DNA from: Frankia sp. AiPa1
GTDB lineage: Bacteria; Actinomycetota; Actinomycetes; Frankiales; Frankiaceae
Length of the DNA: 64,000 nucleotides
Direction: 5' to 3'
NCBI RefSeq assembly: GCF_023243075.1
Contig: NZ_JALKFZ020000140.1
Coordinates: 1-64,000 of the forward strand
Part shown: positions 26,215 to 35,198 of the stretch, in pieces
How positions within the stretch are numbered: position 1 is the first letter of the stretch
Layout of the letters: the number at the start of each line of letters is the position of its first letter
The notes under the pieces: generated by a model
What the model saw: only the letters and a program-made list of their open reading frames with translations
The model's database searches: none
Told to the model about the DNA's origin: nothing
Made by a program: the position numbers and the translations under genes

Positions 26215-27591
26215 GCGGCGGGGAGGTCGGACAACGGCGTCCGTCCCCCCGGTGGGGTTCTGCGTCACGCCACAGCTGGTGGAGCGCACCTTCTCGTCAA
26301 TTTCGTCCAGTATTTTCGGAACCCGTGCGAGCGTCCTCGGGTACGGCGTGACCGTTCCGCCGGTACCCATGGTGAGAGGTGACGCGGCCCTCTACTGCCC
26401 GGGTTCGCCGGTGTAGAAAGATCCTCTCTTGATCTGCGGGTTTGGACTCGGTTGGTTTTCTGGGGCTCTGACCTGCGTCTTTTCGATGCGTGGTGTCCAT
26501 CCATGGTCGGGTGGGGTGTTGGCCGGCGGAGCCAGGCCGGGCGCACGAGACGCCAACCGCCCGGCTTTCTGACCATGTGCCTATCGCAGGTTTATCTGCC
26601 CGTGAGTGTCGAGCAGCGCCGACGTGAGCCTGTGCGCCGCGGCCGTGACCATGTCGCGAGGCGAAGGTCCGGTGGCCGCGAACCATGCCGGGCATCGGCC
26701 GGCCGACCAGCCGACCCGGACTGTTACCGGCGCGAGTGGGCTCGTGGGTGGCGGGACCGGAGCCGTGCGTGAGCGTGGGAACCGACCCGCTGGAGACGCC
26801 GAGCTGATGATCGGCATGGCGGGATGCGCCTCGCTTGACGCAACCCTGGGATCACGAGACCCGCGGCGGCGAGAACCAGGTCCGATCAGCACCGGGTGAC
26901 GGCGCAGATGCAGTCCGGGTGTGCCGTTGGTCAGGGGCGGCCGGCTGAACGCCGCGCGAACACGGCTGTGCCGCGCGAACACGACTGTGCCGCTGAACAC
27001 GGCTGTGCCGGGCCAGGGAGCGGGAGGCCGGCCCGGAGGGAGACGGGCCGGTTCGAGGAACAGGACATCGACCCGGGATGGGCCAGCCGGCCCAAGGAAG
27101 ACAGGCTGGTCCGGAAAGGGGGGCGCCGGTTTCATGGCCAGGGGATCGTCGGTGTGCCGAGCGGCCTCCGTCAATGCCGGGGTAAGGGTACGGATCGTGG
27201 CGGGCCAGGCGGCCGGGACGCCGCGAATGCCGGTCGGATGGCTGGTGTCATCACGGTGGTGGGCAAGCGATGCGGCGACGTCTGCAGAATAGTCCGCATG
27301 AATACCGATGTCGAACGTGGGTTCGATCCCGGGTGTTGCGTCGGGTGTCCTCGCGGAAGTGGTCGTCAATGGGAAACGGTGAGTAGGTGGGTGGTCGGGA
27401 ACTCTGCCCGGCTGAGATCGGTGCCAGCGCCCTCCGGCGGGTGCGGGCGATGACAGTTCGATGCCGGCGCACGGGAGGTTGCTGGGACGGGTATGCTGAG
27501 GGTCCTCAGGTCGGCTTCGCCGTGTGGGTGGCGAAGCGGGCCGGGGATTATGGCGGGGATAGAAGTCTTTCTGGTGCTGTTGAGGTGAGTC
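26215..27591. other. Gene-poor 1.4-kb stretch with tandem repeats
   Basis: No convincing gene. A long minus-strand open frame crosses the area (26581-28158), but it overlaps the cold-shock gene, has no start signal and is mostly Pro/Arg-rich. One part of it around 26950-27290 has a more natural composition and could be a decayed gene. Three imperfect copies of a unit like GAACACGGCTGTGCCG lie at about 26957-27010. The base composition is slightly lower in GC near 26260-26480. I see no insertion sequence ends. Confidence 0.5.
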
Positions 27592-28014
27592 GTGAGTACA
27601 GGTAAGGTTCTTCGGTTCGACCAGATACGTGGTTATGGATTCATTGCGCCCAACGATGGCGGCGACGATATTTTTCTGCATGCAAACGATCTTCTTGTTG
27701 AGAAGCATCTCGTGCTGCCGGGTACCCTCATGGAGTTCAAGGTGGAGGAGGGGGAGCGCGGGCTGAAGGCCAGTGCCGCGCGCATTGTGGGCTCCCCGGC
27801 CCCGACCCCGGCCCCGTCGGTGACCTCGGTACGGGTGAGTGCGCACGCCGACGACGCTGACGGGCTGTGTGACGTCCTGCCGGTTGCGGAGCTCACCCAG
27901 GAGGTGACCGAGACCTTGCTGAGGATCGATCCGGCCCTGACGAGTACACAGATCGTCAGGATCCGTAGCGAGCTCATTCGGATCGCGGAGCGCTACGGCT
28001 GGGTCGAGAACTAG
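27592..28014 (+). CDS. Cold-shock-domain protein with C-terminal extension
   Basis: A 140-residue protein. Residues 1-65 are a cold-shock domain (GKVLRFDQIRGYGFIAPNDG, then DDIFLHANDLL), with the RNP1-like GYGFI and RNP2-like IFLH strands that bind single-stranded nucleic acid. The remaining 75 residues are an extension with a helical end (TETLLRIDPALTSTQIVRIR) that ordinary CspA proteins of about 67 residues lack. GAGGTGAGTC precedes GTG. It is probably an RNA-binding regulator in the cytoplasm. The extension is of unknown function and is known in other actinobacterial cold-shock-like proteins. Confidence 0.85.
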   Translation: MSTGKVLRFDQIRGYGFIAPNDGGDDIFLHANDLLVEKHLVLPGTLMEFKVEEGERGLKASAARIVGSPAPTPAPSVTSVRVSAHADDADGLCDVLPVAELTQEVTETLLRIDPALTSTQIVRIRSELIRIAERYGWVEN

Positions 28015-28033
28015 GTCTGCGCATCGGAAGAGT

Positions 28034-28876
28034 TCAGATCTGCGCGGTGCCGTGTAGACAGGTGACCGTCCCACCGCCCACCCAGATGGTGCCCTCGGCA
28101 TCAACGGAGATGTGGACGCGGCCCGCGCGCTGCAGTGCGGTGCCCTGGCTCGCCACATAGGGCGCCTCGGCGCGTCCGCTGCGCAGCAGCCACTGGGCGA
28201 CGGCGGCGTTCAGGCTGCCGGTCACCGGGTCCTCCACGGTGGCGCCGCCTTGGGGGAAGAAAGCGCGGATCTCGAAGGCGGTGGCCGAATCCGTAGGCCA
28301 GGGCCCGACGACGCCGAGGCTTCGGGTCACGTCGCGTGGCCGCAGGGCGAGCACCGCCTCGGCGCTGTCCAGCAGGATCGCGATCCAGCCTGGGCCGTTG
28401 TCGGCCCAGGCAGCGGCGACGATGTCGTCCGTCGAGATTCCCAGCATCGTCGCGATGGCGGGCAGCAGCGCGGGGTCCACCGGGCCCTCCCGGCGTAGCG
28501 GCGGCGCCGCGAAGGCGAGTCCGTCCGGGGTGCGCCTCAGGGAGATGAGGCCGGCGTCGCATTCCTGGAGGATCTCTGTCCGAGTGGCCGCGTCCGGCTG
28601 GTGTTCGAGCCAGGCATGGCAGCTCCCGAGCGTGGGATGCCCGGCGAAGGGCAGCTCCGTCGACGGTGTGAAGATCCGGATGCGATAGTCCGCCTCCGGT
28701 GACCGCGGTGGCAGGACGAACGTGGTTTCCGAGAGGTTGGTCCAGCGGGCGAAGGCCTGCATCGTGGTGGTGTCCAGGCCCGCGGCGTCGAGGACCACGG
28801 CGACCGGATTTCCCATCAGCGGCGTTGCGGTGAACACGTCCACCTGGCGAAACGGCCGCCCGAAGGATCGCCCCAT
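28034..28876 (-). CDS. PhzF-family isomerase
   Basis: A 280-residue PhzF/DAP-epimerase-fold protein. The hallmark sequences are all present: FRQVDVFTATPLMGNPVAVV, the catalytic glutamate in NLSETTFVL, LPFAGHPTLGSCHAWLE, and GGATVEDPVTGSLNAAVAQWL near the end. PhzF enzymes isomerise dihydro-hydroxyanthranilate in phenazine synthesis, but most members, as here outside any phenazine cluster, have unknown substrates. ATG 28876 gives a family-length protein; the open frame to 29206 is a shadow extension. The ribosome binding site is weak. Confidence 0.87.
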   Translation of the reverse strand: MGRSFGRPFRQVDVFTATPLMGNPVAVVLDAAGLDTTTMQAFARWTNLSETTFVLPPRSPEADYRIRIFTPSTELPFAGHPTLGSCHAWLEHQPDAATRTEILQECDAGLISLRRTPDGLAFAAPPLRREGPVDPALLPAIATMLGISTDDIVAAAWADNGPGWIAILLDSAEAVLALRPRDVTRSLGVVGPWPTDSATAFEIRAFFPQGGATVEDPVTGSLNAAVAQWLLRSGRAEAPYVASQGTALQRAGRVHISVDAEGTIWVGGGTVTCLHGTAQI

Positions 28877-29302
28877 CAGAATCGGCACCAGGCTCGCCGG
28901 CCGGTCCGCGGGCAGCGGACGGTCGCGGCCGTCGGTACCCGCGGAGGCTGGGCACTGCCCAGCCTGGTCTGGGCGGGCGCCTCGACGAGGCTCACCGCGT
29001 GCGTCAAGACCGGCGTCACGACGAGCAGAGTAGCCGGTACGGATCGAATCCCGCCGGTGCCGGGCGAAACTGGCAGGCTGCGACCCGTGCGCCGCCCCGC
29101 CCCGCCCCGCGAGGGCGACCCTGCGCTGGTGCCGCGCCGTCGCTCCCTCCTCAGCCCCCTTCCGTCGTCGAGGTGCTGCGGCCCGCTCGCCGGATGGTTC
29201 GGTCAACCCGGCGGAGGAATGCGCGTTTGTGATCCGATCATTCGGAGGCTGTGCTACTTTCTATCCGCATCTGCGGACGATATATCGGCCTGCTCTCCGC
29301 AG
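28877..29302. other. Divergent intergenic region left of the exporter gene
   Basis: This stretch separates the leftward PhzF gene from the rightward MFS gene. Low-complexity GCCCC repeats lie near 29090-29110. The right end (29240-29310) is notably AT-richer and holds a TATATC -10-like element and two palindromic sites described separately. No gene is supported. Confidence 0.55.
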
Positions 29303-29308
29303 ATGCTG
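29265..29308. promoter_or_regulatory. Paired palindromic operators at the MFS promoter
   Basis: CCGCATCTGCGG at 29265-29276 is a near-perfect palindrome (its central TC breaks it). CCGCAGATGCTG at 29297-29308 matches its reverse complement at 10 of 12 bases and covers the likely start codon. A TATATC -10-like element at 29281-29286 lies between them. The same motif occurs upstream of the ABC uptake operon at 44960-44971. Confidence 0.55.
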
Positions 29309-30751
29309 ATTGGTGGAACAGGCCGGGGCGGCGGGACGAGGGACATCGAGTACGGAGACACCGAGCAGGTCGGTGAGAGAAGGCGGCGCAGTGGCGCCGC
29401 ATCCGGGGGCAACCACCGCGTCGTGCTGTGGCTCCTGCTGGGCGTCGTTCTGCTGTCGTCCTCGGCGTACGGGGTGCTGCTGCTGCTGGGGCCGTTCGTG
29501 AAGACGGTCGGCGGCACCGAACAGACCTATGGCGCCCTGTGCGCGGCCGCGGCGATCCCGACGGCGATCGCCCTGGCACTGCTCCTGCGTTTTCCCCGGA
29601 CGGTGCCGCCGAATCTGCTGCTCGCCGGGTCCTGCCTGGTGTACACGGCCGCGGCGGTGCTCACGGCCGACGTGCACTCCCAGGGAGCGGTGCTGGTGGT
29701 CTCGGCGATCGTGCTCGGTACGGCGTGGGCGGTGACGTACACGGCCGCGCCGATGATTGCCTCCGACCTGTCCGACGACCGCAACCGTGCCACGCTGATC
29801 GGTTATGCGACCGGCACCATCCAGGCCGGCTTCGGCATCGGGCCGGTGCTCGGCAACGCGCTGCGCGACGCCGGGATGTCCTACCAGCAGGTCTTCCTGG
29901 TCGGCGCGGGTCTGGCGTTCGGTGCGGCGCTGCTGGTGGTGCCGTTGACGGTGCAGCTGCGTCGCCTGCCCTCGCCCGGCGCGTACGGGGGGCGCGCCGA
30001 CGAGCCCGCCACGCCGGCCGCCGTGCCGGCCCCGAGACCGGCGCGGCCCGCGGCCGCCGAGGAGAGCAGCCTGCGGCGGATGCTGCGCTCGCCGAGCGTC
30101 GTGCCGTTGACGATGGTGCTGCTCAGCGCCTGCGTGTTCACCACGATGAACAGCTTCCAGACCACCTTCGCCGACAGCCGGCACCTCGACTTCGACATCT
30201 TCTATGTGACGTACACGATTGCCGTCATCGCGGTCCGCCTGGGCCTGGCCCGAATGCTGTCGGACAGCGCCTCCGACCGGGTGGTCGCGGTGACGACCGT
30301 CGGCATGACGGCCGCGTCGGTGGCGTTCGTGTTCGTCGGATCGAGCACGGTGCTCTACTGCCTCGCGTCGCTGTTGCTGGGCTGCACGTACGGCCTGGGC
30401 CTGCCGGCATTCCAGGCCCGCGCGGTGAACCTGGCCGGCCCGGCGGAGCGGGTTCGGATGCTGCCGATGGCCGGGCTGCTGTTCGAGGTCGCGATTCTCG
30501 CTTTCCCGATCGCCGCCGGCGCGGTCGTCGACGCCCACGGCTACCGGGGCCTGTTCGTGCTGCTCATCTGCATCACCGGCGTGGTGACGGCGCTCGGTCA
30601 GATCCGGGGCGGGGCCCAGCCGCATGGGACACCGGCGCATGGGACACCGGCGCATGAGACGCCGGCCGCCAGCGGGCGGGCGCAGACGACCGGCAGCCCG
30701 GCGGCGGCTGACATCGCGGCCGCCGAGCCTGCTGGGCCCCGGCTGGGATGA
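29303..30751 (+). CDS. MFS transporter
   Basis: A major facilitator superfamily protein of about 482 residues with roughly twelve hydrophobic segments in two halves (LLLGVVLLSSSAYGVLLLLG begins the first; MVLLSACVFTTMNSFQTTFA the second). The two halves are joined by an Ala/Pro/Arg-rich cytosolic loop. The cytoplasmic loop between helices 2 and 3 does not keep the standard sequence. A short N-terminal charged tail and a C-terminal tail with GTPAH repeats flank it. ATG 29303 is the only plausible in-frame start and has no clear ribosome binding site; a short leader from the TATATC element would fit. The substrate is unknown. Because it shares an operator-like palindrome with the uptake operon at 44.8 kb, it is a candidate exporter for the product of the neighbouring block. 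Confidence 0.8.
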   Translation: MLIGGTGRGGGTRDIEYGDTEQVGERRRRSGAASGGNHRVVLWLLLGVVLLSSSAYGVLLLLGPFVKTVGGTEQTYGALCAAAAIPTAIALALLLRFPRTVPPNLLLAGSCLVYTAAAVLTADVHSQGAVLVVSAIVLGTAWAVTYTAAPMIASDLSDDRNRATLIGYATGTIQAGFGIGPVLGNALRDAGMSYQQVFLVGAGLAFGAALLVVPLTVQLRRLPSPGAYGGRADEPATPAAVPAPRPARPAAAEESSLRRMLRSPSVVPLTMVLLSACVFTTMNSFQTTFADSRHLDFDIFYVTYTIAVIAVRLGLARMLSDSASDRVVAVTTVGMTAASVAFVFVGSSTVLYCLASLLLGCTYGLGLPAFQARAVNLAGPAERVRMLPMAGLLFEVAILAFPIAAGAVVDAHGYRGLFVLLICITGVVTALGQIRGGAQPHGTPAHGTPAHETPAASGRAQTTGSPAAADIAAAEPAGPRLG

Positions 30752-30767
30752 GAGGCAGGACAGACGG

Positions 30768-31883
30768 GTGTACTTCTGCGCGGACTACGCCGAGGCACGG
30801 CAACGATTTCTCGAGGCTGCCCGCGAGCGCGGTGCGCAGGTCGAGTCGTTCGTCCTGGACGGCCTGACCGGCCCGGCCGGCGAGGAACTGGGCACCGACG
30901 TCGCCAGGATCGGGGCCGAGCGCGGTCCGGCCGTGCTGGTGCTGGTCAGCGGCACGCACGGCACCGAGGGGTTCGCCGGGTCCGCCTGCCAGCTGCGCGT
31001 CCTGCGGGAGACGTCCTGGCCCGACCTGCCGATCGTGTTCGTGCACGCGCTGAACCCCTTCGGCTTCGCGCACCACCGCCGGGTCAACGAGGACAACATC
31101 GACATCAACCGCAACTTCCTCGACCACGACCAGCTGCCACCCGACCGTGGCTACGGCGAGCTGCACGACTCGCTCCTGCCCGGCGACTGGGAGGGGCCCG
31201 CGCACGCCGAGGCCGACGCGGCCCTGTTCGCCCACGCCGACCGGCTCGGCCTGCGGGCGGTGCAGCAGCGCATCACCGGCGGCCAGTACACCCATCCGGG
31301 CGGGTTGTTCTACGGTGGCGCGGCGCCCTGCTGGTCGAACCGCACCTGGCGCCGGATCATCCGCCGGTACCTGACCGGCTATGCGCGGGTGGCGTACATC
31401 GATCTGCACACCGGCCTCGGCGCGCGTGGCGCCGCCGAACCGATCTTCCGTGGCGGCCCCGACCCGGACGCCCCCCGCCGCGCCCGTGCCTGGTACGGCG
31501 AGGCCCTCACCGACTCCGACGAGGGCACCTCCAGCTCGACGCCGATCGGCGGCAACTCCGCCCGCGCCCTCGCCCAGGAACTCGGCGACGGGCAGCCCGG
31601 CAGCCCGCAGATCACCGCCATCACCTGCGAGTTCGGCACCCAGGACGGTCTGACGGTGCTGCGCGCCCTGCAGGCCGACAACTGGCTCTGGCAACAGCGC
31701 GCACCCGTCGACGACACTGTGCGCGCCCGCATCGCCGGGCTCGTGGGTGACGCCTTCAACCCGGACGACGAAGGATGGCGCACCAACATCCTCGATGGCG
31801 GCCTCGCCACCATCACCCGGGCCGCCACCAGCGTGCGCATCCCCCTCGGCGTTGATTCCCTCGACGGCGATGCCGTGATCTGA
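30768..31883 (+). CDS. DUF2817 M14-like zinc peptidase
   Basis: A 371-residue DUF2817 protein related to M14 zinc carboxypeptidases. Candidate metal ligands are the HxxE pair in SGTHGTEGFAGS and the later His in YIDLHTGLGARG; a catalytic-type glutamate sits in ITCEFGTQDG. There is no signal peptide, so it is probably cytosolic. GTG 30768 follows AGGCAGGA and lies 16 bp behind the MFS stop, so the two may be co-transcribed. It ends 25 bp from the convergent end of the aspartate-kinase-like gene. The family is largely uncharacterised; a role in trimming or hydrolysing a peptide-like product is possible but unproven. Confidence 0.82.
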   Translation: MYFCADYAEARQRFLEAARERGAQVESFVLDGLTGPAGEELGTDVARIGAERGPAVLVLVSGTHGTEGFAGSACQLRVLRETSWPDLPIVFVHALNPFGFAHHRRVNEDNIDINRNFLDHDQLPPDRGYGELHDSLLPGDWEGPAHAEADAALFAHADRLGLRAVQQRITGGQYTHPGGLFYGGAAPCWSNRTWRRIIRRYLTGYARVAYIDLHTGLGARGAAEPIFRGGPDPDAPRRARAWYGEALTDSDEGTSSSTPIGGNSARALAQELGDGQPGSPQITAITCEFGTQDGLTVLRALQADNWLWQQRAPVDDTVRARIAGLVGDAFNPDDEGWRTNILDGGLATITRAATSVRIPLGVDSLDGDAVI

Positions 31884-31908
31884 CGACCCATCGCCAGGCG
31901 TGGACCGG

Positions 31909-33057
31909 TCAGGCCGGGACAGACCTGACGAGGTCGTGCTGGGCGCGGGCGACGGCGGGGGCGTTGTCGGCGGCGACGAGCTGGTGTTCGAGGCGTCCGT
32001 TCGGGAAAAGCGTCGTCACGAGCCGTAGCTCGGGCAGGTGGCGTAGGCCGCGGTCGCGCAGGTCCTGAACGGCATCGGCCAGGACGAGGTACGTCCCATG
32101 TCCGCCGGTCGCCGCCGAGCGGCCACCGCGGGCAGCCGGGGAGACGAGCACGACGTCCGCCCCGAGGGCGGTGAGTTCGTCGAACTGGCCGTGCACGAGC
32201 GGCGCGTCACCGGTCCAGACCGTGCCGGTGGCGTGGACGAGGACGGCGGCGTCGCTGGTGGCGACGGCGCCGACCACCGAGTGGACGCGGCCCTCGGGCA
32301 GCAGCGACCGGCAGTGGATCTCGACGCGGTGGCGCCGGGCCCAGTCGACCGCGCTGTGGTGCAGGACCTTCGCGCCGTGGCGGGACATCGTCATCATCGT
32401 GTCGTATCCGACGCTCGCCAGGGTGCGGGCGTCCGGGACCAGGCGCGGGTCGGCGGTGCAGATGCCCGGGGAGTCGGAGAAGATCTCGCAGGCGGGGGCG
32501 CCCAGCGCGATCGCGGCGGCGATCGCGGACAGGTCGGAGCTGTTGCGGCCCAGCATCACCGGGTTGCCGCCGGCGGCCAGGGCCTGCCCGCCGGGGATGA
32601 CGAGCACCGTCCCGGCGGGCAGGCCGGCGAGATGCCCGGTGAGTACCGAGGCATCGATCGCCCGCAGCTCGGCGCTGTGCGGTTCGCCCGCGCCGAGCAG
32701 GCCCGTGTCGGCGGGTCCGAGCGGCACCGTGCGCAGCCCCGCATCGCGCAGGGCCGCCGTCATGACCGCGACGTTGACAGTCTCCCCGGTCATGAGCGCC
32801 GCGGCGAGCAGTTCGCGCGGCGGGTCGGGACTGACGGCCCGCACCGCGGCGGACAGCCGATCCGTCTCTCCGGCGACGGCGCTCACGACGATGACGGCGC
32901 CAATGCCGGCCGGGCCCCCCGCGCGCAGCCGGTCGGCGACGTAGGCGGCGATGTGGCGGTGCGCGCCCGGCGCGGCGAAGGCCGCTCCGCCGAACTTCAG
33001 CACGATCACGTCGGTGCGGCCGGGCCCGCTCGCCGGCCCGCTGGTCAGCGCCACCAC
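31909..33057 (-). CDS. Aspartate kinase homologue
   Basis: A protein of about 382 residues with the amino-acid-kinase fold of aspartokinases, which make beta-aspartyl phosphate from aspartate and ATP. VIVLKFGGAAF matches the KFGGTSV opening. GRNSSDLSAIAAAIALG replaces the usual GRGGSD-TA. EIFSDSPGICTADPRLVPDA matches the conserved EIYTDVDGVYTADPR region, and HGAKVLHHSAVDWARRHRV is the last kinase motif. The C-terminal regulatory region is short and poorly matched to ACT domains, so feedback control may be weak. The start is either GTG 33057, overlapping the end of the dehydrogenase gene, or GTG 33009 just before the kinase motif. It is the last gene of the minus-strand block and probably supplies aspartyl phosphate to it. 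Confidence 0.82.
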   Translation of the reverse strand: MVALTSGPASGPGRTDVIVLKFGGAAFAAPGAHRHIAAYVADRLRAGGPAGIGAVIVVSAVAGETDRLSAAVRAVSPDPPRELLAAALMTGETVNVAVMTAALRDAGLRTVPLGPADTGLLGAGEPHSAELRAIDASVLTGHLAGLPAGTVLVIPGGQALAAGGNPVMLGRNSSDLSAIAAAIALGAPACEIFSDSPGICTADPRLVPDARTLASVGYDTMMTMSRHGAKVLHHSAVDWARRHRVEIHCRSLLPEGRVHSVVGAVATSDAAVLVHATGTVWTGDAPLVHGQFDELTALGADVVLVSPAARGGRSAATGGHGTYLVLADAVQDLRDRGLRHLPELRLVTTLFPNGRLEHQLVAADNAPAVARAQHDLVRSVPA

Positions 33058-34088
33058 GGCAGCCCACTGACGAGCTGGACGATCTCGAGCGCGTTGAGCG
33101 CGGCGCCGATGGTCAGGTTGTCGGCGACGACCCACATCCACAGGGCGCACGGGTCATCCGGGTCGTTGCGGATCCGGCCGACGTGGACGAGCCGGCGCTC
33201 GGCCGGGTCCGCGCAGACCAGGCGCGGCATCGGGTAGCCGTCGGCGTCGCCGTAGGCGCGCAGGCCCGGGGCGGAGCGCAGGGCGTCGAGGGCGTCGGCA
33301 GGGGAGACCGGCGCGCCGAACGTGACATGCACGGCCTCGGAATGGCCGTTGACCACGGCCACCCGCACCGCGGTCGCGGCGACCTTCAGCCCCGGCATGT
33401 CCATGATCTTGCGCGGCTCACGGCGCAGCTTGCGTTCCTCGTGGGAGTGGCCTTCGTCGTCGCGCAGGCCGATCTCGGGGATCAGGTTGAAGGCGAGCGG
33501 CGGGCCGAACCTGCCGCGGGTGGCGTCCGCCGGGTCGGCGCCGTCGAGGATGCCGCGGGTGGTGTCGGCGAGCTCCTGAAGACCGTGCAGCCCGCCGCCG
33601 GACGCCGACTGGTAACTGGAGACGATGACCCGTTCGATCTCGCCCAGCGCGCGCAGCGGATGCAGCGCCCGCACCATCTGGATCGTCGAGCAGTTCGGGT
33701 TCGCGACGATGCCGCGGGCGGGCCGGGTGGTCAGGGCCTGCGGGTTGACCTCGGGGACGACGAGCGGTACGTCGTCGTCCATCCGGAACGCCGAGCTGTT
33801 GTCGACGACGAGCGCGCCGGCCGCCGCCAACCGGGGGCCGTACTCGGTGCTGATCGGCGCTCCGGCGCTGAACACGGCGACGTCCACCGTGGCCGGGTCG
33901 AACTCCTCGAGCGCGACCACCGGCTCGACCTTCAGCGTCAGGCCGAGTTCCTCGCGCAGATCCCGCCCGGCGGAGCCGGCGGACGCGACGGGCACGACCC
34001 GATCGATGCCGGGCACCAGGCCCGACTCCAGCAGGGTCAGGCACTCCCGGCCGACCACCCCCGTAGCGCCGACGACGGCGATGTCCAC
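33045..34088 (-). CDS. Aspartate-semialdehyde dehydrogenase homologue
   Basis: A 347-residue Asd-family protein that would reduce beta-aspartyl phosphate to aspartate semialdehyde with NADPH. The nucleotide-binding GATGVVGRECL opens the chain. VDNSSAFRMDDDVPLVVPEVNP and the catalytic cysteine in IVANPNCSTIQMV match the family. The second signature around SYQSASGGGLHGLQELADTT is also present, as is the histidine region GHSEAVHVTF. GTG 34088 follows AGGGGGAA. The gene overlaps the kinase gene by a few bases. A separate housekeeping asd is likely elsewhere, so this copy is probably dedicated to the block. Confidence 0.88.
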   Translation of the reverse strand: MDIAVVGATGVVGRECLTLLESGLVPGIDRVVPVASAGSAGRDLREELGLTLKVEPVVALEEFDPATVDVAVFSAGAPISTEYGPRLAAAGALVVDNSSAFRMDDDVPLVVPEVNPQALTTRPARGIVANPNCSTIQMVRALHPLRALGEIERVIVSSYQSASGGGLHGLQELADTTRGILDGADPADATRGRFGPPLAFNLIPEIGLRDDEGHSHEERKLRREPRKIMDMPGLKVAATAVRVAVVNGHSEAVHVTFGAPVSPADALDALRSAPGLRAYGDADGYPMPRLVCADPAERRLVHVGRIRNDPDDPCALWMWVVADNLTIGAALNALEIVQLVSGLPWWR

Positions 34089-34207
34089 GTGCGATTCCCC
34101 CTGATGTTGATGGACTCTGGTGTTGATGGGGCGGGCGGTTGCGCGGAACCGGCCTGGCGTGTTGCCGGCGGTTGCGCGGAACCGTCTCGCGGGTGCTGCG
34201 CCCCGGG

Positions 34208-35029
34208 TCAGGCGGTGGCGGCGGTGTCGGTCCGCACCGACTTCTCGTCGGCGAAGGTGGCGTCGAGGTCGACCCAGCCGCCGTCGACGTAGAGGACCTC
34301 GCCGTTGACGTAGCTGGCCGCGTCCGAAGCGAGGAACACCGCGGGGCCGGCGATCTCGGCGGGCTTCGCCCAGCGGCGCAGCGCGACCTTTTCCGAGTAC
34401 GCGTCCGCCCACGCGGACGAGGAGCGGATCGGCACGGTCAGCGCCGTCTCGACCGGCCCGGGGGCGATCGCGTTGACCCGCACGCCGAGCGGGCCGAGTT
34501 CGGCGCCGAGCACCCGCACCATCTGCGCGAGCGCCGCTTTGGTGCCGGCGTAGATGACCTGTCCGGGTTCGACGGCGCGGCTGGAGATCGACGAGATGAC
34601 GATGATGCTGCCGCTGCCCTGTGCCGCCATGATGCGTCCGGCGCCGCGCAGGACGTTGAAGCTGCCGCGCAGGTTGACGTCGGTGACGGCGGTGTACTCG
34701 TCGTCGGTGTAGTCGATCAGCGGCTTGCGGATGTTGATGCCGGGAGTGCCGACGGCGATGTCGAGCTGGCCGCGCTCCTGCGCGACCCTGGTGAGCAGCC
34801 CGTCGACGTCGGCGGAGAGCCGCACGTCCAGGGTGGTGGCCTTCGCGGTGCCGCCGGCGGCGACGATCGACGCGACAGTCTCCTCGACCCCGGCGGTGTC
34901 GATGTCGCCGCACTCGACGGCGGCGCCCTGGGCGGCCAGGGCGATCGCGATCGCGCGGCCGATACCGGATGCGGCGCCGACGACGGCCGCGACTCGGCTG
35001 GTCAGACTTGGGCCTGTTGGGTCCGGCAC
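34208..35029 (-). CDS. Short-chain dehydrogenase/reductase
   Basis: A 273-residue classical SDR. The NAD(P)-binding motif is GAASGIGRA and the catalytic Ser-Tyr-Lys set lies in ISSISSRAVEPGQVIYAGTK. The C-terminal GEVLYVDGGW is family-typical. The usual NNAG structural motif is changed to GTPGIN, which is uncommon but known in divergent members. AGGAG precedes GTG at 35029. About 120 bp separate it from the dehydrogenase gene. In this context it could reduce aspartate semialdehyde-derived aldehydes or oxidise an alcohol on the product; the substrate is not known. Confidence 0.85.
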   Translation of the reverse strand: MPDPTGPSLTSRVAAVVGAASGIGRAIAIALAAQGAAVECGDIDTAGVEETVASIVAAGGTAKATTLDVRLSADVDGLLTRVAQERGQLDIAVGTPGINIRKPLIDYTDDEYTAVTDVNLRGSFNVLRGAGRIMAAQGSGSIIVISSISSRAVEPGQVIYAGTKAALAQMVRVLGAELGPLGVRVNAIAPGPVETALTVPIRSSSAWADAYSEKVALRRWAKPAEIAGPAVFLASDAASYVNGEVLYVDGGWVDLDATFADEKSVRTDTAATA

Positions 35030-35198
35030 CTGTGCTCCTGTGTCTTCGGGCCCCCGCCGGCTTGGGCGACGGCGCGGATCAGGTGGTTCATACGAGGTGG
35101 ATGAGAAGCAAGTAGCAAAAGGCGGGTGAAAAAAATGAAGAATGGACGGTGGTGGGAAACAGGAATGTCGTGGGAAACAAGAACGAGGAGACAGTGGT

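Noticed and set aside
26581-28158. 525-codon minus-strand open frame as a gene
   Set aside because: It overlaps the cold-shock gene, has no ribosome binding site, and is mostly Pro/Arg-rich with no domain. High GC opens long chance frames.
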